DNA of 64,000 nucleotides from assembly GCA_037953745.1 (NCBI GenBank), contig JBAKBP010007170.1, forward strand, positions 1-64,000, written 5' to 3'. Made by a program: the position numbers and the translations under genes. Origin of the DNA: Lithodes maja (taxonomy: Eukaryota; Arthropoda; Malacostraca; Decapoda; Lithodidae). Position 1 is the first letter of the stretch. Every line of letters starts with the position of its first letter. Positions 1 to 10,317 of this stretch are shown here, piece by piece. The notes beneath the pieces were generated by a model. That model saw only the letters and a program-made list of their open reading frames with translations. It was not told the DNA's origin and ran no database searches.

Positions 1-1
1 G

Positions 2-832
2 GTGGACTGGGCACTAGAGGCTCAGATTTTTGCATCTACTATTACCACTAAATCCTCCCATCAAGTACCGCAGAAAGTTCACTCGTGGTTCTCATTACCT
101 GTTAACAAAGCAGGCGGTGTGTCACCTGCTTTATTTGAATTCCTGGCAGCTCCTAAGCTATCTCATTACGACCTGCCTGAACCTTTTACCACACCCCCTC
201 CGGCTCACTTAGACAGAGACTTTAAGCTACGCAATAAAGCGTATAGACTGTTCTCTCAATATCTCGTCAGTCGCCAGGTTGCCCAGTCACTTACGAGAAC
301 TATAACAGCCATATCAGACCAACATGTGAGGAAAGCCAAGGATTTGTCACGCAGGCTCCTCCTACAAAACTCTATTCAGTCCTTAGGTGATATTAGAGTA
401 GCTATAATGGAGGCGGTTAGAGCAAGACAGGATTTACGGGTGTACTTGGTAAAGAAGTTGCCGGAGGATATAGCCCGCCGAGTAACTCTCTCCCCGGTAT
501 TAACTGCACCACTTCTTCCGCCGGAAACATGGAGTATTGTTTTCAATTTGGTAGACTTGTGGAAGCAGAGTACCTCCCAGTCAAAGAAAGAGGCTTTTAA
601 GAAACCTTACTCGAAACCTAAGAGCGGCGGGAAGCCCCATCCTACTCAGACTAAGCAGTCATTTCGAGACCCAAAGCCTCCTCATCAACAGGGAGGTACT
701 CAGCACAGACACAAGCAGGGTAAACAGTCAGGCTATAGAGGTAAGTCATACCAGAAGCCTGCTCAAGGTCAGCCGCATGCCAAACCTAGCCAGCCGTCTA
801 ACCCCACTCCGCCGCCACCACCAAAAAACTAG
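2..832 (+). CDS. DIRS-1 gag-like protein (5' end possibly outside window)
   Basis: This open frame of 276 codons runs from the window edge to a TAG at 830-832. The first 190 residues look globular and helical. The tail from about residue 195 is very basic and rich in K, Q, P, G and H, ending in a proline run, as expected of a nucleic-acid-binding Gag C-terminus. There is no CCHC knuckle, which is usual for DIRS Gag. I assign it by position: the RT/RNase H and tyrosine recombinase of a DIRS element follow on the same strand. The start codon cannot be judged because the frame may be open upstream of base 1. The function (packaging of element RNA in the cytoplasm) is inferred from family and position, not from a recognised domain. 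Confidence 0.6.
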   Translation: MDWALEAQIFASTITTKSSHQVPQKVHSWFSLPVNKAGGVSPALFEFLAAPKLSHYDLPEPFTTPPPAHLDRDFKLRNKAYRLFSQYLVSRQVAQSLTRTITAISDQHVRKAKDLSRRLLLQNSIQSLGDIRVAIMEAVRARQDLRVYLVKKLPEDIARRVTLSPVLTAPLLPPETWSIVFNLVDLWKQSTSQSKKEAFKKPYSKPKSGGKPHPTQTKQSFRDPKPPHQQGGTQHRHKQGKQSGYRGKSYQKPAQGQPHAKPSQPSNPTPPPPPKN

Positions 833-873
833 TCAACTACACTCTCTCTCTCCCAGGGCCTGCCACAGGCGAG

Positions 874-1044
874 TTGGACCCGAGAGTTATCCTACAGAAC
901 AAACCCAGTACAGAAACTGGGTCGTTCCGAGCATGTCGCAGGGCTTGGCCCCGTCGGTCATGGGCCAGGACAGTGATAAGCAAAGGCATATCTTCTTACA
1001 GTTTCTTACAGTTTCTTACAGTAGATCCTCTGGAAAAAGGCAAA
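874..1044 (+). pseudogene. DIRS-1 reverse transcriptase, N-terminal remnant
   Basis: A short stretch after the gag stop translates to a segment with the spacing of Arg, Trp and Gly residues seen at the N-terminus of DIRS reverse transcriptases (around nt 920-1,000), then breaks off where LINE debris begins. The RT resumes about 2.6 kb downstream near 3,660. It contains three tandem copies of TTTCTTACAG (993-1,021). The assignment rests mainly on position and is weak. Confidence 0.35.
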
Positions 1045-1346
1045 CTAGGCCTGTGTATCCAGCTCAATGCCAGTACTTGCACTGCTGCGGTCGTTCACTG
1101 TGTTGGCGGCGGCGGTAGCAGACGCAACATTTTTACTATTCTGTATTTTTGCTTTATAATCAAACTTCAAATCTTGTCTTCCCCATGCTTTATCAAGATT
1201 ACTTTCAAACTTCCTTATTGATTCAGAATCGACTACATACTGGGGCAGTGCGTTCCACTCATTTACCACTCTATCACAAAATGAGTTCTTTGCCTTTTCA
1301 AGTCTATTTCTTTCTTTATAAATTTTCTTAGTGTGTCCTCTCGTTC
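1045..1346 (-). pseudogene. LINE reverse transcriptase C-terminus, fragment
   Basis: The minus-strand frame encodes the terminal part of a non-LTR retrotransposon ORF2, recognisable from the pattern 'NRVVNEWNALP(Q/E)YVV...S...FKS.LDK.W', a very common end of CR1/jockey-type LINE proteins. Here it reads VVNEWNALPQYVVDSESIR and then FESNLDKAW. No RT core is present, so this is a 5'-truncated insertion whose 3' end points to lower coordinates. It lies in the DIRS-1 gag-RT interval and abuts an oppositely oriented fragment of a related LINE. Confidence 0.6.
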
Positions 1347-2110
1347 TTGTTCCCTCCCGCATCAAGAATATGTAAGACTCTAGAAATGGGTAAAAGCAAG
1401 TACAGGCCTAGAAAAGAGTATAAACTAGGAAACAAAGTGATTCCCAAAGCAGAAAAAGAAAAAGACTTGGGGATAGAATTTAAGGATAACATGTCTCCAG
1501 AAAGCCACGTAAATAAGATAGTGAGAGAATCACTAGCACTATTGGCAAATATCAGGATGTCTTTCAATTATCTTAATGAAAACACCATGAAACAAATAAT
1601 AACGGCAATACTAAGACCCAGGATGGAATATGCATCTGTAGTGTGGTCCCCTCACATGAAGAAACATATCCACAAAATTGAGAGGGTACAGAGAGCAGCT
1701 ACGAGGATGATCCCAGGTTTGGAAAATTTGGAGTACCAAGAGAGGCTCGAGAGATTGAATCTACCTACACTGGAACAGAGAAGGAAACGAGGACAGCAAA
1801 TTCAGATATACAAATGTGTTGGAGGTATTGACAAAATCGACCAAGAAAACTTCATAGAGAGGGATGGAAGTGAGAGAACAAGAGGTCACAGCTACAAACT
1901 AAAAGTGCTTAATAGTAAATCTGATCTGAAAAGTAAAAGATTTCCTACCAACTCGATTAGTGGGTGGAACAAATTGCCAGCCGAAGTAGTGTCTGCACCA
2001 TCAGTGCATAGTTTCAAAGCACGGTATGACAAACATATCTTAGGAAGTGGGAATTAACGAGCATGCTCACTCCCGCAAATACAACTAGTGTAAGTACAAC
2101 TAGTGTAAGT
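1347..2110 (+). pseudogene. LINE reverse transcriptase C-terminal half with 3' tail
   Basis: An open frame to 2,057 encodes the thumb and C-terminal region of a LINE RT: KDLGIEFKDNMSPESHV, then RPRMEYASVVWSPH, KIERVQRAATRMIP and NKLPAEVVSAPSVHSFKARYDKH. These are standard landmarks downstream of the YADD box. The palm with the catalytic aspartates is missing, so this is a 5'-truncated copy. After the stop, a 15-bp unit (ACAACTAGTGTAAGT) is repeated about twice, which looks like a CR1-type short tandem 3' tail. It is related to but distinct from the minus-strand neighbours on both sides. Confidence 0.7.
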
Positions 2111-2144
2111 ACACACATCCTCGTCATACATTCCTGACACTATC

Positions 2145-3655
2145 TTAAAAGTCTATCATATCCCCTCTCTTTCTCCTATATGCCAGTGTTGGAAGCCCCA
2201 GTGTCCTCAACCTCTGCTCATAGCCCGCGTGCTTCAACGTTGGTACTAGCTTGCTAGCTCTCCTCTGCATTTTCTCCACTGCTTCTATATCCTTTACCAT
2301 ATACGGAGCCCACACCTGGTTTGCATATTCCAGGTGCGGCCTAACCAGCGCTGTATAGAGATTCCTGAATATTTCTTCGTCAAGTGACACAAATGTCCTC
2401 CTTATCAGCCCTACAATTCTATTGGCTTTGTTTATCTTTTCCGTTAAATGTTCTGAGAAATTTAACTTATTGTCTATCACTACTCCTATATCCTTTTCTG
2501 CATTAACTTCCTCCATCGCTTCATACATACTGTATCCTACCTTGTCTATCTTGCTAGTCCCAATCCGCATGTACTTGCATTTTTTTGGATGAAAAGGCAT
2601 TAACCAATGCTCAGACCATCCCTTCATGCCCTCCACATCTCCTTGAAGCAAACCCACATCTTCCTTACTCCTCACTTTTCTATACAGCTTAGTGTCATTC
2701 GCATACAGGTATATCTCACTTCCATTAGTTATAACTTCAGGTAAGTCGTTGATAAATATAACGAACAGGAGTGGTCCCAACACAGATCCCTGAGGTACCC
2801 CACTTGTAATTTCCCTCCACCCCGAGCCTATTCCATTCACCAGTACCCTCTGTCTCCGATCTTTCAGGAAGGCTTCTATCCATTTCACACATTTCTCCCC
2901 TATATTATAGCTTCTAACTTTCTCTATTAACCTTTTATGTGGGACCTTATCGAAGGCCTTCATAAAATCGCAATATACCACGTCTATAACATCACCATCC
3001 TCCAGAATTTGCATCCAATCATCTACCACCTTAATTAGCTGTAGTACTGTCGACCTCCCCGGCAAGAATCCGAACTGTCTCCCACTGAAAAGTTGGTTTG
3101 ATTTCATAATTATGCTCCATTATTCCTTCTCTAATTACCGTTTCCATTAGTTTACACACAACACTTGTCAAACTGACTGGTCTATAATTTCCTGGGTCAT
3201 TTCTCTTTCCCTTCTTAAAAATAGCTGTTATGTTTGCCTCTCTCCAGTCCATTGGGATTTGTCCTGTATTAAAAGATACCTCAAATAATATTTTTAATGG
3301 CACTACTAACATCTCTCCTCTTTCCTTTATGATTCTTGGATGTATCCCATCCGGTCCCAGGGACTTACTTCTGTTCATTTTTTCTATAGCCCTTCTTATT
3401 CTAGCATGGGAAAACTCTATTAGTTTTAGTGCCGGTGCCTGTTTGATGGGAATAGTAGGCACTGCATCATCCGACTCCACTGTTAGTACCTCCCCAAAGT
3501 ATTTCCCCAGCACCTCTGCTTTCTCCTTATCAGTTTCTGCTCTATTCCTACCATCCAATTCTCCTATCAGTTCTGAGATACCTACTCTTCTTGTTAACTT
3601 TTCCTGAATGTACTTCCAGAATATTTTTGGATTATCCTTCACGTTTTTTGCAAAT
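2145..3655 (-). pseudogene. LINE reverse transcriptase, frameshifted, YAND at active site
   Basis: Two minus-strand frames together cover most of a LINE RT. The upstream frame (3,642 down to about 3,060) has the linker and fingers: FWKYIQEKL, KMNRSKSLGPDGIHPR, WREANITAIFKKG and NYRPVSLTSVVCKLME. A frameshift near 3,050-3,100 leads into the second frame (3,107 to 2,145) with [43 protein letters not shown] and then YANDTKLY at about 2,690-2,708. The family's catalytic box is (Y/F)ADD, so the first aspartate is replaced by asparagine and the copy could not polymerise even without the frameshift. It ends with the usual EYANQVWAPY and RRKRGD motifs. It fills the gap between the gag and RT remnants of DIRS-1. 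Confidence 0.85.
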
Positions 3656-3659
3656 CTTG

Positions 3660-5104
3660 GAAGTGGCTCCGGCGACCTCGTTTACGTCAAACTCTAGAAG
3701 TCAACAATGTTTCTTTAGAGGTGGAGTCACTTGTTCAGGAAATTATCAACTAGCAAATCATTGTCCGGGTAGATCCAACTTGCCTTGTTTTCACCTCCAG
3801 ACTATTTCTAGTGCCAAAAAGGGACAGTGTGCAGATGCGACCAGTAGTCGATCTCTCGCGTCTGAACACACATATTCACAATACACCCTTCAGGATGCTT
3901 ACAGTGAATCAAATCAGGCTCTCACTCCCGCCGCAAGGCTATATGTGCTCATTAGACCTGAAAGATGCCTATTGGCATGTCCCCATACACAAACGGTTTG
4001 TCATGTCAAACTACTGTAGTATTAAATCATGTACAAACTCTAGGGTTCAAGGTCAACTTGGCAAAATCGCTCCTTGTTCCCACAAGAGAAATTCAGTGGA
4101 TAGGACTGGTTTGGAACACTGCCGATCTGACTCTTAGAGTGTGGACAATCGCAACAGATTTCGCCGGAAACTGTTTCTTTTTCTCCACAGTCTGAATACG
4201 ACGAGGAAATTGTGGGAGTCCCTAGTCGGTTCACTCAACTGTATCCAATTAACTGTGAAGTTGGGCCGGTTGAAAGTCAAGAGATTAATCATGGAAGGCA
4301 ACAAAGTTTTCCCACTTTTGCCGGTGGGAAAACTATGGCCGATTCCTCGATTAATTCACAACTTACTATCGGTCTGGGCAAAGACCGAAACATTGTACTC
4401 GATAATGACATGGGTTTTTTCCCCACCTACAGTATGGGTAGACACAGACGCTTCAGGGGTAATAGGTTGGGGTTATCAGTCCAATCTAGGTCACCAAGCT
4501 CAGGGTCTCTGGTCCCAAGACGTAACCTTTCACATCAACAAACAAGAGCTTCTAGTCCCATTGTTTTTCCTTCAAGCTCATGGTGCCTCCCTATAAGGGA
4601 AGTCAATTGCATTCAGAATGGACAACTTGACTGCAGTACACTGCATTCAAAAGCAAGGGTCAGCGAGGTCTCGAGAGTTGATGGAAGTATCAGAACAGAT
4701 TTTTGCTCTGGCCGAATTGCTGAGCATTCTTACCTCCCGGGGATAGCGAACATCTGGGCGGACGCCTTGTCTCGGAGACAGAGCACCCTAGTAGAATGGG
4801 CTCTCAAGCAAAACGTCTTCAACAAGATGATTGCAGAGCCATACCGTCCACAAGTGGATTTATTTGCGGCGGAAGGGAATCACAGACTTCCTCTCTATCT
4901 GACCCGCCGGGCAAGAACTCCGGTGGGGGGTCCAGACGCTTTATTGGAGGACTGGATCAGGTGGAATTGAATCTATCTTTTTCCACCTCCAGACGCTTCA
5001 CTCATGTGTCAAGTAGTTCACAAACTACGGGGTTACCGAGGCATAGTCTCGATGATCGCGCCAATGTGGCTGGCTCAAGTGTGGTGTCACCAATTGCTCA
5101 CTAG
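3660..5104 (+). pseudogene. DIRS-1 reverse transcriptase / RNase H region, decayed
   Basis: DIRS RT motifs resume at 3,811-3,998: MRPVVDLSRLN, then CSLDLKDAYWHVPIHKRF, which carries the first catalytic aspartate. The frame then jumps at about 4,000-4,013 straight to LNHVQTLGFKVNLAKS. The intervening roughly 100 residues, including the expected YLDD box, are absent, so RT is dead. There is an in-frame TAG near 3,751. RNase H follows (VDTDASGVIGWGYQ at about 4,440; FRMDNLTAVHCIQKQG at about 4,616; LPGIANIWADALSR at about 4,735) with two or more frameshifts. The segment PQVDLFAAEGNHRLPLYL and GGPDALLEDW (about 4,845-4,965) is the conserved stretch between RNase H and recombinase. A matching stretch occurs in DIRS-2. 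Confidence 0.8.
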
Positions 5105-5811
5105 GTGCAGGAACCCGGTGTCACTCCCGATCTCTGCATTCCACTTGGAGACAATTGGCAACCTTCAGACATCGCTAACTTTTGCCTTATGGACATTTAC
5201 AATGCAAAATGGCTAACTCGGTGTGGGCAAAGTGTCACTAGTAAATTTCTGAATCAATATACTCTGTCAACCAGGAGACAGTACCAATCACATTGGAAAA
5301 CTTTCACAACCTGGATAGTAGAAACAGCGCAATCTGATGCCTCAGTGGCTTTAATTTTTAAATACTTAGACTATTTGTTTGAACAGAAGCGCTTCTCAGT
5401 TGTTACTTTAAAGAATCACTTATCTGCCATTAGAAATCTCTTTTTCGACCTAACTGGTCTCTCCATACCACTGACGGAGGAGAAAGGATTCATGAGAGCA
5501 TGTTTTAAACTATGCCCACCACCACGCCAGCTCATGCCTACCTGGTCGCTAGACAAAGTGTTAGTATTACTTCAGTCGCGCAAGTTTAACCATGCGCCAG
5601 ATTTTGAGTCAGTTTTAAAGAAGGCTGTGTTCCTTATGGCTTTGGCGACAGGTAACAGGGTGTCAGAGCTGGCGGCGATGAGCAACGAGCCAAATTGTCT
5701 CAGGTTTGGGAGACTGCACGAACATGTGCAGATCGCGCCGTCTCCTACTTTTATTGCCAAAAACGAACATGGTGATCACGTTTTCTCAGAATTCTCAGTC
5801 CCGGCGCTTAA
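5105..5811 (+). pseudogene. DIRS-1 tyrosine recombinase, N-terminal part (split by P1)
   Basis: This frame encodes the N-terminal SAM-like DNA-binding domain (RRQYQSHWKTFTTWI and VVTLKNHLSAIRNLF) and the start of the catalytic domain with ATGNRVSELAAM at about 5,643-5,678, which contains the first catalytic Arg of the R-H-R-Y tetrad. Reading stops where piggyBac P1 begins after TTAA 5,808-5,811, in the codons for PALN. The remaining catalytic residues are at 22,683-23,040. DIRS elements use this enzyme instead of a DDE integrase to insert circular cDNA. The domain itself is open up to the insertion. Confidence 0.85.
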
Positions 5812-6107
5812 CCCTTCCAGCCCGGGTGTCCTTTTAAAAGGACGGCGCGGCAGATGGGCCGGTACCCGGGTGTCCTTTTAAAATCCCTATGCTTGAAAGC
5901 GTGCTTTGAAAAGCGCGCGGCCAAAATTTACTTTGTAGGGGCGATCGCAGCGCCACCAAGCCTCGGCTACTACCGTTATCAGTTCCTACGTGGCCGCCAT
6001 GGCGAGTTATAGTGAAATCATGAATTCCGACGCGTCCGATTCTGTGCAACCTCCCGCTCGCAACTTCGACGCCTGTTGCAACCAAGAAGAAAGCTCAACG
6101 AAAGAAA

Positions 6108-7001
6108 GTGAAACGTTTGTTGAGTGATAGTGCTATACAGCGAGAACTTTTTGACATTGAAGTGAGCAGTGGCGAAAGCTTGGTGGACAAACAACAATTT
6201 TTAAGTGCAAGCGAAGATGACGATTTCGTTGGTTTTGGAGACGACGACAATGTGGATTTATTTGAGGGGGGAGACAGTAGTGATGATCCTGATGTGGAAG
6301 TGTTTCAGGAAGGTGCTATTGAACTTCCAAGTGTGCTAAAACCTAGGCCTACCCCCTCGCCATCTTTGCTAGGTCAGCCTAGGCCTAGCCCGAGCCCAGG
6401 ACCTTCCCCTTTGCCTGCCTGTACGCCCTTGAAAGTGGGCAAATACTTTTACAAACAATCTTTAGTGAAAAGTGCAGCCAAGAAAGCACGCAGGGCAGTA
6501 GAAAAAGCTAGGGAAGCTGAAGATAGTGATAGTGACGCCGACCCTGGGCTAGCAACCACCCGCATTCCTTTGTCCCGACACCTTGACCCGGGACGCCGCG
6601 CGGGTCACCCACAGCCCTCGGCTTCATCTCTCCCTCAGGATGACCAAAGGGCCTCTACAAGTGGTACTAGTGGGGCGGCATTGTCCTCCCACAGTGTGCC
6701 ACCACGGGCCCCGCATCATAGAGCATTATTTGCTGCGGAGAAGCCCTCGGCTCGCCGCAAAAGGAGCCCAACTCCCGAGGCTGAGGCTCCCATTGTTGAA
6801 CCTCCCGTAGCCTCCCGCGCCCCACGCCGCCGACGCCCGGTCACTTCTTCACCCGAATTGTCTCCTGAAGAGGATGCTGACGACCCCAACATTGCCCCAG
6901 ATGACCTGACGTCGCCTGAGGAAGAGGAGGAGGACGACGAAAAGGATGTGGAAGAGGAGGAAGTCCCGACAAGACGAGTTAGAGGGCGAGGTGAGTGTTG
7001 A
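6108..7001 (+). CDS. P1 piggyBac transposase, N-terminal acidic/disordered region
   Basis: A 297-codon frame lies about 300 bp inside the left end of P1. It is low in hydrophobic residues, rich in D/E, S, P and R, with acidic patches at about residues 35-65 and 255-285 and an Arg-rich end. It contains no catalytic domain. The N-terminal regions of the P2 and P7 transposases in this window have the same composition and position, so I read it as the N-terminal extension of the P1 transposase. The matching DDE core lies at 17,438-19,115 beyond LINE-A. The frame ends in GAG|GTGAGTG (splice site at about 6,990), a good splice-donor match, so the stop at 6,999-7,001 may lie in an intron rather than end the protein. 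Confidence 0.6.
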   Translation: MKRLLSDSAIQRELFDIEVSSGESLVDKQQFLSASEDDDFVGFGDDDNVDLFEGGDSSDDPDVEVFQEGAIELPSVLKPRPTPSPSLLGQPRPSPSPGPSPLPACTPLKVGKYFYKQSLVKSAAKKARRAVEKAREAEDSDSDADPGLATTRIPLSRHLDPGRRAGHPQPSASSLPQDDQRASTSGTSGAALSSHSVPPRAPHHRALFAAEKPSARRKRSPTPEAEAPIVEPPVASRAPRRRRPVTSSPELSPEEDADDPNIAPDDLTSPEEEEEDDEKDVEEEEVPTRRVRGRGEC

Positions 7002-7860
7002 GTGTGAGAGAGGAGGGTCACGTCCGTTGCGGTCCGGGATTTTTCGACTATCCCGCGGGATACTGGTGATTAATCTTTAAAAAAATCACACACAAAAACA
7101 AACGTAGTGTCGCGGTCCTGTGAAGTGCAAAATCGAACCGATTGATAAAATATCTGGAGAGATATACGCGTTTTGGAGAAAAAATCCGTTAACTCCTACA
7201 GCAGTGCCACGGCGCTGGTCTAGGACAGGCCTAGGGCAGGCCCATAAGGCGGGTGGAAAGAAGAAGGGAAAGAAAAAAAACCGTTACGTCCCAAAGCAAA
7301 GTGTTAGCTATATAGTCCTATGAAATCAAACAGGGCTATGGGAAAATAGGAAGCCTAAGTTAAAAGTGATAGTGAACATCGTATATCACGTAAATAAACT
7401 AGAAAAGTATAATACAGAGAACTAAAGTCAGGGGGAACTTTTAACTTTTAGCTTGGGAACAGGACGTATGCTGTAAACAAAATATCCTCGGTGACCGCAA
7501 AGACCATAAACACATATATCCCCTCGCTCTCCTGGACACGTCCCCTCCCCCTATATGATTTTACCAAAAGCGAAACTTAACCTCGACAGGAAAGGGTACC
7601 GACAAAACAAATATCGTAAATAATAGCAAACAGAGAAAAACAAATTGTAAACAAATTAAATCAGTGCAGATTATTTCTCGACCATATCGTAGGTTAGTAG
7701 TGACGTTATTGGAGAGAAAGATCTCCCACGCAACCAAATGTGGTGAAAATTCGAACCTGAGCAGTGTTGAATCAAGGTGATAGGTAAAACATGAAAATCC
7801 ACCGCAACCCTGCTCACAAGCTGGACAGGTGAACACGAATACATCCCTCAACTCACCATA
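7002..7860. other. Unassigned interval inside P1
   Basis: I recognise no coding region here. It may be the 5' untranslated region of LINE-A, cut by the LINE-B fragment that follows, or an intron of P1. It contains A-rich stretches and short direct repeats only. Confidence 0.4.
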
Positions 7861-8815
7861 AACAACACACCCCTAACACATACACACACACCCAAAATCC
7901 TAGGAGTAACATATGATACTCATATGACATTCAAACAGCACACCACAAACATTAAAAAGAAACTGACACCCAGACTTAACGCCCTCAGGTCACTTGCTCA
8001 CACAAAATTTGGACACAACAAAGAAACTACCACCACAGTATATAAACAATACATAAGATCAGTAATGGAATACGCAAGCCCAGCCTGGGCTTCTAACCTA
8101 GCTGAAACACATCATAAGACCTTACAGACGATTCAAAACAAAGCCCTGAAGATCATTACAGGCTGCACAGCTACTGCACCCACAGATCATCTACATCAAG
8201 AAACCAAAATCCTCAAAGTCAAAGACCATCTGGACATGAGAGGCACTCAATTCCTGGCAGCAGCCTCCACGAACCAAGACCACCCACTAAACTACATGGC
8301 AACACACCCACAGACACCAAGAAATATCAAAACAACACCCAGCACACGGTATCACACACAATTATTGTCCTCTCTCCCTCCCTGCCCACCCCGAACCAAC
8401 TTCCAGAAGCACATCCATACTCATATCTCTCGCCAATCCATCCACTCACTCACAGACAACACGCAGCTGCATGCACGACCTCCCGAAATCCATCCTTCCG
8501 AATCCTCCCTCCCTCGCGAGGACAGAGTCCACCTGGCCAGGCTGAGATGCGGACACCATCCAGCTCTCCTGAGCTATCAGAAGAGACTGGATGACTCCGT
8601 TGTCGACGCCTGCCCGGGATGTAACACAGCACCCCATACCATTAAACACATCATAGAAGACTGCATTTCACACAACCACTTACGCCAACAACACAACCTA
8701 CACTCAATGAGAGCTCTGTGGGAAAGCCCGATCGTGGCCGTGGCCTTCCTCAGGGACTCGGGGCTGTTCGGCCAGGCAGCTTAGGGAACAACAACAACAA
8801 CAACAACATGAAAAT
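7861..8815 (+). pseudogene. LINE-B: jockey/R1-like LINE 3' fragment with (CAA)n tail
   Basis: The open frame from about 7,866 to 8,784 encodes the C-terminal third of a LINE ORF2. It begins in PKILGVTYDTHMTF, followed by YIRSVMEYASPAWAS, KTLQTIQNKALKIITG and LARLRCGHHPALLSY. Near the end is a Cys/His cluster, CPGCNTAPHTIKHIIEDC, the CCHC-type motif typical of jockey- and R1-related LINEs. After the TAG there is (CAA)n at 8,786-8,808 as a 3' tail. The RT palm and endonuclease are missing, so the copy is 5'-truncated. The minus-strand endonuclease fragment at 41,150-41,645 looks like the same or a closely related family. Confidence 0.75.
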
Positions 8816-9076
8816 TAAAATAGATAATATATATAGGTAGCCTGGAAAGTTCGTTATTTTCCTAGAGTGCCATATATTCAGCTAAACAGCCGACAAAAAA
8901 CGGGAAAAGTGGTTAGGGCAGTGAGAATTCTGTTTCATAAGATAATTATTGAAAGTGTTACTTAAAGTTATTTAAAGTTTAAACATAACGAGTGTAAACG
9001 AGTGGCACTCCCCCCCCCCCCCCCTCTCCCACACTCACCACAAACCGCGTAACAAACACCTCCTTGTCCTCCACCC

Positions 9077-9107
<31 letters not shown>

Positions 9108-9167
9108 CCCCCCATGTAAGGGCGGGTGGAAAAACAAAAACAAAAACAAACACAAACACAAACAAAA
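8816..9167. repeat. Non-coding stretch with C-runs and (CT)n microsatellite
   Basis: No coding region. It holds C15 at 9,010-9,024, another C14 at 9,074-9,087 followed by (CT)n to about 9,107, and an A/C-rich (AAACA)n-like tract at about 9,130-9,166 directly before LINE-A ORF1. It may be the LINE-A 5' untranslated region. Confidence 0.6.
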
Positions 9168-10317
9168 ATGTCTAACAGAGACACCTGTACGAGTTGTAAC
9201 ATGAATATACACGTGGATAAAGGCACAGCATGTCAGATATGCAAGAAACCATACCATTGGGTTTGCATAGGACTGACACCAATAAATGAGGCGTACAATA
9301 CAAGAGGGAAGAACCTTCATTTCTGCGATATTTGTTTCGATATCACATGGCAAGTCATACAGACTGTAGAAAATACAGAAGTACAAGATAGACTGAAATA
9401 TAGCCAAGACATAGCTACTTTTCACAGAAACTGGGGAACTATTGGGGCCTCAGGGCCCATACTAATATCACAACCCACACCTTCCCATGAAAATGCCCGC
9501 ATTGCCTCCTACACATCAACACACATCGCCTGCCGAACAACAACCTTTCGCACCCTACAAATCCACAAACCCTGCCGCACATCTTCCCACACCTCCCCAG
9601 ACCCAGAAAACACCCACATTAATCCCATCTATGGCCATTGACCACCCTACTGCTGTTGATCAAATACATTTGCAGGATGAACGTAGGATGCAACAAGCCC
9701 CCATATCAGGCTCCCCTTCCACATCGCCTCCCCCCTCACCACTGCCACCTGCCCACCTACAACCGACCCGTAACTCCACCCCCCTGCAGGCCTCACCCAC
9801 CCATACACCAAGCCCACTATCACCCACAACCACACTTAGCTCACCACATAACCCCTTGCAGCCCCAGCCACACCTACTGGGGTTGTCTACACCGGTGTGC
9901 AGATATTATCTGGAAAGAAGGTGCTACTTTGGTCAAAAGGGCGAATATAATGGGAATTCATGTAGATTTGCTCATCCCAAAATTTGCAACAACATAACCA
10001 GACATGGAAAATGTAGATTTGGTAAAACCTGCAAATACCACCACCCATCCCTTTGCAAGACATCACTTGAGAACAAGACCTGCTACAATATGAAATGCCC
10101 AGCTTTTCATATTAAAGGGACTTGGAAATATGCTAGACCTAACACGAATGGTAGCCCAAAAAACTCTCTAGCTATGCGAGGACGAGACAGAGGAAAAAGG
10201 CAAGGAGGGAAAGGGCAGATGAAGATGAAGAGACTGAGGGAGATGGAAGAGCATATAGAACACCTCGAGCACCTCCTGGTCTCCCAAGAGTGGCCAATAC
10301 ATCCAGAAGACTATTAG
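9168..10317 (+). pseudogene. LINE-A ORF1: PHD finger plus three CCCH zinc fingers, one frameshift
   Basis: The protein starts at ATG 9,168. Residues about 5-65 form a C4HC3 PHD finger: C-x2-C, C-x2-C, then HWVC and a final CDIC. Near 9,480-9,490 the frame shifts by one base. The second frame (to TAG 10,315) has a Pro/Thr/Ser-rich linker and then three Cys-Cys-Cys-His fingers at 9,897-10,110. The middle one, starting at CNNITRHGKC, fits C-x8-C-x5-C-x3-H exactly. The third is C-x8-C-x4-C-x3-H and the first has a longer second spacing. A basic, coiled tail follows. PHD fingers are known in CR1 ORF1. CCCH fingers, known as RNA binders, are not the usual CCHC knuckles of LINE ORF1. Likely role: binding the element RNA. 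Confidence 0.75.

Noticed and set aside
8979..9425. Minus-strand ORF of 148 codons over the C-run/(CT)n region
   Set aside because: It is the antisense of LINE-A ORF1 and of microsatellites (FVFVF, GGGGG runs), a shadow of low-complexity sequence.
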